Positions 20,904 to 32,810 of a stretch of DNA of 64,000 nt are shown here, piece by piece. The notes below the pieces were generated by a model. The model saw nothing but the letters and a program-made list of their open reading frames with translations. It searched no databases and was not told the DNA's origin. The DNA lies in assembly GCA_027186245.1 (NCBI GenBank), contig CP114500.1:3234001-3298000 (forward strand). Reading direction: 5' to 3'. Made by a program: the position numbers and the translations under genes. This DNA is from Coriaria nepalensis (Eukaryota > Streptophyta > Magnoliopsida > Cucurbitales > Coriariaceae). Each line of letters opens with the position of its first letter. The stretch's first letter is position 1.

Positions 20904-23900
20904 TTCTCTGACCGAAAATGAAGTTAAAAAAATCTTTTTTGCCACTTGTTGGGAAAAAATGTGACTCTACTCTAAATCTTCACATATTTTGCCAATTTTG
21001 TCTTCTAGTTGGCTAAATTTTCCTTTGTTTATAGCAATTTTCAATCCACTTTAATGAACTAAAAGACAAAACGGAAGTCCTCATTAAATGTGATCTTAGT
21101 TTATCATTTCTCTGGATGATTGAGATAAAACATTGAATGATCTTTGTATAATTAATTCACGACTGTTTTTTTTGCTACCTTATTGATCAATATGAAGTTT
21201 AATAAATTCTTAATGACAAATGAACTTTGACTGAATTTACTAGAGCCAATTCTAATCAAATCGACCTAAATCTACCTTAAATCAATCGATCTAAAGTATA
21301 TGCTCCCATATATATCCATCGCACGAGTAGATATATATGCTCTCGTACACACATATATATATACTTTTTATCTATAGTATAATTTTTTTGGACTCTACCC
21401 CTATTGAAATATATAAAATTCTATTTATTCCCCTAACTTTATAAGCCGAATGTCCACTTCTTCATAACCATTTCTACTTTTCTTTTTTTTTGAAGTATAT
21501 ATAAGAGCAGAAGATAAATGTAGCCATACTTCTTGTTTTGTTTATCTGTTTCACCACCTTCTTTACCTTTTGCTTCCATTGGGAACATTTCCTCTCCTTG
21601 TTCGGACATCCGGCAGCTCATACTAGTCAACCCAATCTCGATCATCATGTTCCATCCCACGGTTTCAATTCACCTCGGAAACCTCCGACTCTAATGGTAA
21701 TAACACACATAGTTAGTTAATACTATTTCACATGCATCATTAGTTGATTAATTTATTCATTCACTTAAATTTCTGTTTAATATTTTTCAATGTTGAGCGA
21801 GTATCAAAGCTACTTATAGTAAAGAGCTGGCTAGTAGTGAACTAAGAGAATTTGATAAATAATTAAGTATAATAGTTTTTTTTTAAAAAGAACTTATAAA
21901 AAAGAAGAAAATTTCTAACTTATAAATTAACTAAATTTTTTCTCTCTAATGATGTAAGATAAATTCCAACAGAATCATATCCCGAAGTTTATTGTATTGA
22001 TTATTCTTTTTTATCGCCCGACATTGATAGAGGATAGTACGCTTGTTAATATTGTAATGCAAAAGCCTACTCTTGATTGTTTAACTTAATTAATACTAGT
22101 ACAAAAATCATAAAATTCAATCCTTATTTTCTTCAGTTTATTGATTAACGATGATTAATGTCTTCACTCTTTTAGTTCAGCTAAAATCAGATTAATCAAT
22201 TTTATGTTTCACCTTCAGAAACATGTCTTTTCAAATAAACTCGACAACTCCAATGTAAACTCGAGACGACAAGTAGTTTTCGAAAGTCGCGACAAGACAG
22301 ATTAACTGGATCAGCACAAAAACTGTCGTCTTAATGTTACATACATCAGACACATATCCGGAGTTCGTCGTCACCACCTCTAATTAATAAACACGCATCC
22401 GTCCATAATTCAACTAAAATGGTGGGCCCTTTCTTAGTATTCAGGGATCAAAATGCGATAGACTTAAGAGGCCCATCATTCCATGATACGTGGTCTATAA
22501 AATAGGGCCCGCCGGCCCAGCCTCTCACTATCGCCCAGACCCAGCCCACACACAGTTTCCGTTTTCTTAACAACTCATTTAAACTTGAAATTGAATAAAT
22601 AGAAATTAACTTAAAAACTTTTTAAAGTCTAATATAAACATATTTTAGTTACATTCAAATTTAGATCTAAAATTTTAATATAAATTATCAAATAATTTAA
22701 TTATTATATACACATAATATATAATTATATAATATATTAAATTTAATTATAATTATAAATATTTTTTTATATAATAAATAATAAAATATAAAAATGATAT
22801 TTTGTAATAGTAATATAATTCGATGCGTCGTATCAACGTACATCACCTGCGTACGTGAATCTCCTTTTAAAAAACACTACAATCCGTGTGGATTCCAATT
22901 TTCATGCATGGGCTCTCTCTGACTAAAAAGCCCAAATGGGATAATCCAATCAGACCAATATCAATCGTAGAGACAATGTATTGTGTGACGCTGATCATAA
23001 GCAACAAACATCGGATCGAAACATGATTAGTTTATGCTTCATATGTGTTTGTTTTTCCAGGGCAAAGCGTGCAAAAGCAGCTGCTACCTCTTATGATGCT
23101 TTCCCTTTCAACTCCTCCCATTTTTAATAAGAACAGAAATTAAATATTTCAAATAATAATAATAGTAATGTAGAAAACATAAATCAACGCGCGTGCATCA
23201 TACTCCAAACACTATGATGATTGATTAAAAAATCATGATGGATGCGATATGATTGACGATCAGGATCTCTTTTCAAGAGTTTGGAAGAGGAGAGAGAGTA
23301 GAGTGTACAGCTGGCAAACGCGTGGGGGCAAAAGAGGAGTTAGCTGTCGCCTTCTGAATCCGGCAAGCCATAATTAGAAGCCGCTTTCTTGTCCCCTCCC
23401 CTTTCACATTACCTTGCATTTCCCCTTGTTTTTCTGTGTCCTCCCTTCCCTTCTTAAATTCCTAATATACCCCTCCACATTTCTTTCTTCCTTCATTATA
23501 TATTGCTTTCTCTACGTAACTTCCACTCTAAACAACTTTCCTTAATTACCTCCTTAATCCCAAATATTAACTCCTAATTAACCTAACCTATGGTTTGGTT
23601 AAACTTCAGTCACCAACTCATAATCATCTGACCGTCATTCCTAACCGCATTCATAATCCTGCAAAGGCACTTTCTTTATCAATTATGAATTGTATCTTAT
23701 TACATTTTTGCCCCTCAGGGACTTTTGCATGTGCATGTAAAATTGATGAGTGAGAAGGTTGGAAATATTTGATATATTGACGTAAGCAATTTTAAAAAAT
23801 GATATTTAATAAAAAATAAGATAGTGAAAATATCCGAATCTAACTGATAACGGAAAACTGAATTTACTAAGGTCAAACCCTTCGGTTCTAATCGACGGCT

Positions 23901-24180
23901 CAGCTTTAAAGTTTAGACAGTGGGAAAATGTGGGATAAATTTGCACCGTTGATATGCGCGCTTCATCAAATTGTTTAGCGGGGGGGGGGGGGTCATAAAA
24001 TAGGAAGAGCCCAAATGTAAAAGAAAGAAAAAAAAGAGAAAAGAGTTTTCTCTTTTCGGTTTTCTATTGTGGTTTTCTGTTTTCTGTTTTTTGTTTTTTC
24101 TGAAATTTAATTTTCATTAATGGCATAGGCCATAGAGTTTCACTTTGGCATTTGTTATTTTGTGCCAAATGGAGGGTCCT
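20904..24180. other. Intergenic region upstream of IAA9
   Basis: No gene that I can support. A TATATATAAG element at 21496 is followed by a 60-codon frame (21538-21720) ending beside a possible GT donor; it matches no peptide family I know. A G homopolymer lies at 23980-23992. The 22400-22560 and 23280-24180 parts are GC-richer and contain pyrimidine-rich promoter-like DNA of IAA9. Confidence 0.5.
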
Positions 24181-24304
24181 TAGCTCCGCTCTCTGTCTCT
24201 CTTTTGTCTCCAACCTTTCTCACCTGTTCTTGATTCCTCCTCTCTGATCAGCCGACTTCTTCTTCGAGCTCGAGCTCGAGCTACTCATCTGCGCTTTTCT
24301 TCAG

Positions 24305-24832
24305 GTAAAGTCGCTTTGATTTTCAGTTCATGTCAGCTTCGGCTTTTCTTGATTACTTTTCTAAGCGACGATTTAGGCAAGTAATCTCGACTCTCTGATC
24401 CTTTATTATCTTAAGTTATGTTCTTCTTAGTGATCGTACTTGTTTTTCTTTCCTAATTCCTACTGGAACTTTTTTCCGGTGACTCTGTTTGTTTAAATTG
24501 TTGTTTGGTTGCTGAGAAAATTGGTGGAGTAGAGGTAATGAAATATATGAAATACGAATCTTCCCGTTTTTGTTTAGTTTCGCTATTTCCGTGCAGTTTT
24601 TCAACTCTGCTGGAGTGGAGAACTATTTTTGATAGATTTTTAACTTGCTTTGTTCATAGCAGAAATTACGTGGTCAGTCACTGCAAAATCCGATTACTCT
24701 GATCTTGCTACTAAATTTTGTTAGACCTGAGTTTTTGGCTGGGTTTTGGTTTGCAAAACCTTGTTTATATAGGAAGGATAGTATGGCAGGATTTTTTTTT
24801 TTTTCTTTTTTAAATTTGAATGAAAATTTCAG
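24305..24832 (+). other. Probable 5' UTR intron of IAA9
   Basis: CTTCAG|GTAAAG at 24305 ends a pyrimidine-rich leader with a GAGCTC-rich stretch. A polypyrimidine tract and TTTCAG end at 24832, 83 bases before the ATG at 24916. Inferred from splice signals only; no transcript data. Confidence 0.55.
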
Positions 24833-24915
24833 AAGTAGGTAAGAAACGATTGTCGTTGTATCTTTCTGCCCTATCAGGCGATAAAGATTTTGGAAGGTTC
24901 TATTTCTGAATTCTG

Positions 24916-27160
24916 ATGACTCCACCACTGCTTGGTGTGGGGGAGGAGGAGAGTCATAGCAATGTCACCATATTGACTTCCTCAACCTCCATAGAGGAGC
25001 TAGGGCACATTCGCTCAGGATTTAAAGAGCGCAACTACATGGGATTATCCGATTGCTCTTCAGTGGACAGTTCCACAGTTACTGCTGGGTCTAATGAGAG
25101 CAAAACTTCACTGAATCTGAAGGCTACTGAACTGAGCCTTGGTCTTCCTGGATCACAGTCTCCTGACAGAGATTCAGAGCTCAACATGAAGAAAACCACT
25201 ACTCAAATTGATGAAAAGCCTCTCTTCCCTTTGCATCCATCAAAGGATGCTCACTACTCTTCATCACATAAGGCTTTTATTTCAGGCAACAAAAGAGTGT
25301 TCTCAGATGCTATGGATGGGTTTTCAGAGGTGAAAAATCACCAGTTTAGTCTGTGTAACTGCACCACTTTTTTTGTATTATCTTGCACTTAACCACCCAA
25401 TTCTGGTGCAGGGGATAAATAATTCAGAGGTAAATGCGATGTTGTCCCCAAGACCTAATTCTAATGCTACACTTAAAGCTGGGACAATACCAGAGAACAT
25501 TGGAAATCATCCAGGAAAAGTCAAAGAGACAGATTCACAAAAGATAATACAAGAGAGGACTTATCCTGTCACCGAAACCAGGCCAAGTTACGATATTTCT
25601 GCAAGTAACAGTGACAATGCACCTGCTCCCAAGTAAGTAAGAAAGAAGGTCTCGCAAATAAGTTTTGTATTAAAACATGAGAATGATCTGTTGTCTTCTC
25701 GATGTTAGGGCTCAGGTTGTTGGTTGGCCTCCTATAAGATCGTTCAGGAAAAACTCTCTGGCCACACCATCCAAGAACTCAAATGAAGTTGATGGAAAAG
25801 CCATGGCTGGTGCACTTTTTGTCAAAGTCAGTATGGATGGTGCTCCTTACTTACGGAAGGTAGACTTGAGAAGCTATTGTGCATACAAGGAGCTATCTTC
25901 TGCTCTCGAGAAGATGTTTAGCTGCTTTACCATAGGTGATCTAATTTAATTAACCAAGATATTTCTCTTTTACACTGATCATGCTCTATCGATGACTCAG
26001 TCATAGTTGCTTTGGTATAATTTCATAGTTGCTTTGGTATAATTTTAGGTCAATACGGATCAAATGGAACTCTAGGCAGGGAGATGTTGAGTGAGAGCAA
26101 GCTGATTGATCTTCTTCACGGCTCGGAATATGTTCTTACATATGAGGATAAAGATGGTGACTGGATGCTTGTGGGTGATGTCCCCTGGAAGTAAGTCCTG
26201 TTTTACCTCACTCTCTTATTCTCTTAATTTTTCGCATGCTTAGTCGTATACCAGACTTGTCGCAAAATATTCATTGGGGTTCTCGTAAAATCTTAGTAAA
26301 TAATTTTCTTTGAGTTTGAACTATTGGTTGTTGCTGGGAGAAACAAAAGAAAGTTCTGGTTTGAATATATGAACTTTAATGTGGATACTTTGATTCATCC
26401 AGGATGTTTATTGATTCATGTAAGAGAATGAGGATTATGAAGAGCTCTGATGCAATTGGCTTGGGTAAATAGATTCTTCCATCCATTTTCTCTAGTTGTT
26501 GAAAAGTTAATCTGCACTAGTTGCTATCATATCCACATCAAACTAGCACGCCTACATCCATAGAATAAGAGATATTAACATTGATTATGCCCAGATATGT
26601 TTCCATTTTGACAAAGTATATTCTACGCATGATAAAGCAAAATATCTACATGTTGCCACTTTATTCAAACCAAAAATAATGGGTAATCTGATTACTATTT
26701 AACCATGGATCTTATAACTTTAAGTGCAAATGGTCTAACATATTATACATTTCCAAGGTTATACATCTTTCCTTAATATTCTTCTAATGGGATATCTACT
26801 ACTATTTTTTGAGTACTATAGGTAAACCTATAAATATTAATTAAAATGGTATACGAAAGCTTTTCCCCCACTTTCTTATGTGACCTTAACTTTTTTTTTT
26901 TTCTCTCTGTGGGTATAAGCATGCTCAAACATAAAAAATGTGCAATTCTTGCGTAACATGCGCAATGTTATAATAGCAAAATCCTAAGGAGGGAGAAATC
27001 AAAATGGCTTGATCGCTATACAGTATTTTTTATAAATGTCTGATAAATAATAAATAACCTTTATTTCTTCCATGTTCTCTTTCTGAATCTGTTGTTATCT
27101 ATCTGTTTGTTCCCCTGCACAGCTCCAAGGGCCGTAGCAAAGTGCAGGGACAGGAATTAG
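24916..27160 (+). CDS. IAA9: Aux/IAA auxin-response repressor, IAA9 type
   Basis: Short-lived nuclear repressor of auxin response factors, degraded through TIR1/AFB when auxin is present. Six coding exons: 24916-25329, 25412-25632, 25709-25935, 26049-26190, 26403-26464 and 27123-27160, totalling 1104 bases or 367 residues. The long N-terminus has [18 protein letters not shown], typical of the IAA8/IAA9/IAA27 clade. Domain I is LSLGL (residues 73-77, EAR-type TOPLESS binding). Domain II is the degron VVGWPPIRS (GWPPI at residues 217-221). Domains III/IV (PB1) run from [19 protein letters not shown] to [20 protein letters not shown] and [10 protein letters not shown]. The protein ends AKCRDRN. 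All motifs for auxin-dependent turnover and dimerisation are intact. IAA8 or IAA27 are alternatives; neighbouring bHLH93 supports IAA9. Confidence 0.94.
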
Positions 27161-27690
27161 CTTTGCATTGCCGAAGAATTACTCATACCCGTCTATCAGT
27201 CTATGAAGTTGAAGTGTCAGAATATTGTTTCCAGGTCTTTTATGTTATTATTGTCACTGTCTTATGTTTACTATTGTTACCTATTTTATATTCTATGTTG
27301 TCTTAATGTCTAGTCTCTATTCCAGTTTGTTTGTAGAAAATGACCAAAAATCCTAAAAAGACCTCTTTGTGTTTCTCTTATGTGTTTTGTATGATCTGAA
27401 CCTCCTTATAAATGTTGGCAGGGCTTGTTCAAATCGCTCCCCCTGTTATATTTATAGTTGGAATCATATTATTCGGACAATGTTTCTCATGTCTTCAGGT
27501 CAGCTATCCCATGTATAAAGAAACCAATATTTAGGTTTTTTTTTTTCCTCTTGCCCAACCAGGTTTTAGGTTAGGTCAGCTCATATATTTGGTATCATGG
27601 GTTGCGCAAGGTTTATTGGTTGTTATTGTTCCCAATTTACGTGGGTGATGCACGAGAACTAAAAAAGAGGAGTGGATTATACGCAAATTG
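27161..27690. other. IAA9 3' UTR and downstream sequence
   Basis: Ordinary T-rich 3' flank of IAA9, with no other feature seen before the repeat that begins near 27690. Confidence 0.5.
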
Positions 27691-28060
27691 TATAAGATAA
27701 TTTATAAACTGAGAATTTTATTTTTTAAATAACACATTTAAATTACTTTCAGACGAAGTTTTTTTAATAGACTGACTTTAAATTCTCCCTTCGGATTGAG
27801 ATTTTTTATTTTTCTTAAATTGAGTTTAATTTCTCTCTTTTAGACCGAGTTTTTCATTTTCCTTTCTAGAGAAATTTTTCTTCCTTCTCAAATCGATATC
27901 TAATATAATATAATGATGTGGATTCCTGGTATATACCGAGTTTTCTAGAAAAGATAGAAAGATTATCGAGTTTTTGGAGATCATGTCACTATGGGCTGAG
28001 ATCACATGTTGCCATGTCATATGTCGGTCTGTGCTTCTTACATGTAACTCTAAACAAACT
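27690..28060. repeat. Dispersed repeat related to 56690-57250
   Basis: Shares ordered blocks with the region before the 57-kb array: ATCTAATATAATATA, CTAGAAAAGATAGAAAGAT, ATGTCGGTCTGTGC and CATGTAACTCTAA (27897-28050), seen in the other copy with small changes at 56907-57240. It lies directly beside the LTR copy at 28060-28693, so it may be internal sequence of the same element family. Confidence 0.65.
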
Positions 28061-28693
28061 GTGGCTAGGGTGGTGGTCGGCCAACCCTGCTCTAATGCTC
28101 TAATTAGTTTTCTACAGAAGTGTGAAAGAGAAAAAAGATAAAATTAGTTGTTTAGTTCTCTCAAGATGCATTACCAGTTACTGTTATATCATTTATGTTT
28201 TATACCTAGACAAGGCTGGGAAATTTCAGACAGTTTTATACGTGTCATGTTCCTATTGTTCAGTGTTCTGATCATTCTCTGTCACATGATAGGTGTCAAC
28301 GCACCTTCTGTTTGACACAATAAAAATCTGCTTTCCACTTAGAGCCGTCTTAGTGTGTAATGACACTATCCAAGTCTGACAAGCCAGGGATGCGTCCTCT
28401 ACTCAGGTATCAATAGTTTTCCACCTGTCCACCCCTTCATCATATCCGTGCTCAGGTCTGCGATGAGTGAAGAAATACCTAGCTCAGCCTCAGTATCACT
28501 CGACGCCATATTATCATGCTTAGCTATTGTCATGCTAACTGATGTTCCCCTTGATCGTATCTGACCTCAGCCTCAATCAGCATATTCTCTTCGTACTTAG
28601 TTACCGCAACATCTGTCGACCATACCTCAGCCTCAATTTCTCTTACTCAATTTGAGATTACAGATCTGAGACTATCCTGAAATTGGGCCCAAC
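28060..28693 (-). repeat. Solo LTR copy of the Ty3/gypsy family at 8607-9235
   Basis: Aligns collinearly with the 5' LTR of the 9-kb element (shared GGGTGGTGGTCGGC, CATTACC, TTTTCCACCTGTCCAC, AGCTCAGCCTCAGTATC, CTGAGACTATCC-like blocks) but is strongly diverged. On the minus strand it begins TGTTGGGC and ends near CCACA, matching LTR TG...CA ends. No gag/pol follows, so it is a solo or truncated LTR. Confidence 0.65.
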
Positions 28694-29549
28694 AATATTA
28701 ATGGGTCATCAAGATAATCATAAATCGAACTAATTAAATTAGTGGAGGAAAAGAGAAGATGGGACCAAAATTAGAGAAAAAAACTTGAGTTTGAGAAGGG
28801 ACCTCCAATTAGATTGATCGGTTTAAACCTGATTCTGTAATAACATGAAGAAAAAAAAAAACCAAACTTCTAGTATAGGTTTGATCCTTTTTTTTTTCTT
28901 TTCTGGCTCATGTTCGGAACGAATCATATTGAACCGAATCAATCCGATTCAGTTATTTGCGATGAATAATAAAATCTATAATATAATTTTTTACAAAGAT
29001 TCGATTCAATTTGGATATTTCATGAATAAATCAGATCGTTTCAATTTATTTTTCTCATAACAAAAATAAACTATTTCAATCAATTTTTCCGAAAAACTAA
29101 ATCGAGGTTTTTTTTTTCCTAAATTTTTTTTTTCCATTTTAAAAGAAAATAATTAATTAAAAAACTAAAAATGTCAATGGAAACCCAAAACTTGTGATCG
29201 TTTCTTGAAACTTGAGTCGAATTATATAATCATATCTTTTTACTTCAATTTCCATGTGAATGGAAATAAAAAGTATGGCCTCCTTGCAACCTTGGTTATA
29301 GGAGATCATCTTTCTATTTTTGTTACTTGTTAACAACACCCCCCCCCCCCCTCCCCCTCCAACCTATTTTACTTGGTTATATATTTATTTATTTATCATT
29401 ATTATTATTTTTTTGACAAAAAAGACTTCATTACGAATGGGATAAGAAATGGATCGATTCTTGATATATATTTATTTATTGATAGATTATGTTTAATTCA
29501 GAAAACCTAAATGCTGCCCCTCTGTAAATTCTATTATTAACTTTTGATA

Positions 29550-29593
<44 letters not shown>

Positions 29594-31835
29594 GGGAAAG
29601 AAAATGTCAAGTTGATATTTAAAAATAATAAAAGAAAGAAAATGATCCAAAGTTGTCAATGAGATTCGATCTTGTAGTAGCAGTTACGAGTTCCATAAGA
29701 TGAAACTCAATTATTGCAAAAGTCTTAAGAAACCAACCGTAAGGTGCTCCTCTTCTTGTCTTTCTTCTTCAACCAATCATAACTCTTCCCTTATCATTTA
29801 AAATCATATTATATGCATTATTTTTCAATTATTTATTTATTTATTTATTATTATTATTATTATTTGAAACGAAAACTATATTATATTATTTCAACCTCAG
29901 TCTCTTCCTCTCTTTTTATTTCCATTTATGATCCATGCATGTTAGTTTCTGACCTCACCATCTCAATTATGAAGTGTCATTTTAAACTAACTCTATTTGA
30001 TTATTAATTACACATTAATATATTCTTCTCCATAAGAGATACCCTCCCTCTCTTAGTAAATAAAACCTTAATCTAAATATTTTAATTAGGAAAAAACCCA
30101 AATGGCCAACTAGCCCACCATTTTGCATTATTGTCAAAGAGAAATATGCCTTATTTTGTTTTTTTCCGATGAGAATCAAAAGTATCTAATTTATATATAT
30201 TTAATAAACCAAATTTTATTATAATTATAAATATTTTTATTATATAATAAATAATACGAGAGTAATTTTTGTAATTATGATAATATATAAAAAAAAATTA
30301 TATTCATATGAAATTAAAAAATCATACAATATTTATTACTTATTAGTTTAAAGGGTACCATAATAATAATAAATAGACTCAATAGTTATTAATTAATGTA
30401 TGATATTGATCCAAAGTGATCAAAGTGATGGAAATGATTTAACTAGTTAATTACAAAATTAATGCAAGTTTAAGTTGAGAGATTTATTTGTTCTTGATAT
30501 GTTTAAAGAGTGATGGGATCTGTTGCATATGGGATTGTCCCCATTATTGTCACGTGCTATGATGTGTGAGAGCGATTCGCCACTTTCCTTGTACTCCAAA
30601 TTCGATCTCATTTTGAATCAATAAAATATCGACATGTCAGGATGGGGTCTTATTTGACTTACTAAGTTTGACCCACAGGACCACATGTCAGGATGGATTT
30701 CTCAATAACTATTATTATTATTATTATTATTAATCTCTTAAATTTTGAAATTTATTTAAAATTATAATATTTAATACTTTATAAATTTGGAGAAATCTCT
30801 CTTAAAAAACTACACAATCTAAAAATTATCTTATTATTGATAAAACCCATCAAATTCAATACAAATATCTAAAATAATAATACCATAAAAAGAAATTTCA
30901 ACAAAAATATCATTAACGTCCAATTTTTTATCTTCTTCCTAATATTTTATAGTTTATCGGTCATATATACAAGAATTTGAGAATAGAAAATTTTCAAATA
31001 ATAGAATAAGTTTGATATATAAAGAAAATAGATCATTATTGTAGACCTACAAATTTAATAAAACACTAAAAGAGAGTCTTAAAAATAAAAAAAAATAAAA
31101 CTCAAAACAAGATCAAATGAATTGAAAGAGTAAATGTTCTTGCATGAGAGCAAAAAGCTCCCAAGGACTTTGAGCAACTAGATCTAGATTGAGAGTCAGA
31201 TAGTAAGATAGTAAGATAGTAAGATAGTAAGATAGTAGAGTAATCTAAGTAAATATACGCTTAAGTAAGTACTTCCATAGTAATGTAAATTTGAAACCAG
31301 GTGACGTTAAGGGTGAAGTTAGGTGCAGGCATGTAAAATTTGTAAAATTTACAATTTTACTTCTAGCCAAATTAAAAATATATAGAAGTTTTATATAATC
31401 TAAATTTTTATATATAAATTAATATTACATGAATTATTTTTAGACATAAATTATAATTTCCTTAATTAAAATTTCTCAATTTTTCTTTTTAAGAATGAAT
31501 TATGATTTTAAAAATATAAAACACTCTAAAATTTATACGATATATTTATTTTCTAATTCTAACATTTGATATTCAAAATTCAAAATTTGAAAGTCACATA
31601 TTTTGTATATTTAATATATAAAAAAATTAATAATATAGTTTTAGCGTATTGTTAAAGTTTTGCCTTAGACTTTTATTTATTTTCTTATATTTATGTTATT
31701 ATAAGAGGTTTAACTCCCCTCTGATACAATCTTGGTACGCCCAACTATTAGGTGGGCTAAGCTTTTGCTTAAGGCTCTCTAATTGTTAAGGCTCTCAAAT
31801 TTAATCATTAAAAGATTATATGGTTAATGAGAATA
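28694..31835. other. AT-rich intergenic region
   Basis: No gene seen. Contains a C homopolymer (29339-29351), an (AAT)n run (29548-29591), TTA-type runs near 29840-29865 and 30712-30731, and about five units of an 8-base repeat GATAGTAA at 31199-31236. Confidence 0.6.
29548..29591. repeat. (AAT)n microsatellite
   Basis: About 14 uninterrupted ATA/AAT triplets. Confidence 0.95.
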
Positions 31836-32107
31836 AGTAAACTAGTAGTTATGATATTATATGGATCGAAAACCTTATTAACATGTCGAGTAAACTATAA
31901 CTTATCATACTTTATGAGTTGAAGACCTTATTGACACGTAAAGTAAACTAGAAGTTATGATATTCTACGGGTTAAAAGTCTCATCAACTCGTCGAGTAAA
32001 CTAGAAGTTATCATATTCTACGAGTTGATGGGGAGTTCGACCCGTAGAATATCATAATTTTTAATTTACTCAATGAGTCGATAAGATCTTCGACCCGTAG
32101 AGTAAAC
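31836..32107. repeat. 53-bp minisatellite with direct and inverted copies
   Basis: Four direct units begin with AGTAAACTA at 31836, 31889, 31942 and 31995, each exactly 53 bases apart. The following 32036-32107 contains at least one unit in inverted orientation (TTCGACCCGTAGAATATCAT, matching the reverse complement of the direct unit's middle part), so the array folds back on itself. Confidence 0.85.
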
Positions 32108-32749
32108 TAATATATGATATTGATATTAATTACTATTATCATTGAATGTTGATATTAGTATTATTTTTTAATACAATAAAAGATTTTCCAACTGAATTTC
32201 ATTTACTAGAATTGCCGTCACACTCAATCCACGACCATAACTCATGGAAATGTAGAAATATAGTATTATTCGATTCAAAACATTATGTTGTTGAAAATTT
32301 GGAAATATAGACTTGTATTATTGGATATCACATTTATATGATATTGAGTTGATATCTTGATAGATTTATAAATTTATGAAAATCCGAATCGGTTACATGG
32401 CGGATAAGAAGTATACGAAAGAGAATGAGAAGAAGAGAAAGACCACAATTTGATCGTAGTTATGTGCAAAATGAAAATTAGAATTTTTTTATTTGTTAAG
32501 GGTTTAATTGTTAGGTTGCATAATATGTAATTATTAAAAAAAATTATTTCCTGAAAAGAGTTTTTCTACCAAACATCGGAATAAAAAAAAAAAATGAAGG
32601 ATCAAACTTCTCATTCTCAAACACAACCAAATAATAAAATAAGAATATAATCATTATAGCTCCTTACTTACCAGTCTCATTCATGTTTATTCCAACCTAT
32701 TAATCCCATCAATTTTTTAACCAACCAAACTACCCTTAAAAGTTATATA

Positions 32750-32750
<1 letters not shown>

Positions 32751-32808
<58 letters not shown>

Positions 32809-32810
32809 AA
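32751..32810. repeat. (AAAT)n microsatellite
   Basis: Fifteen uninterrupted AAAT units. Confidence 0.95.
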
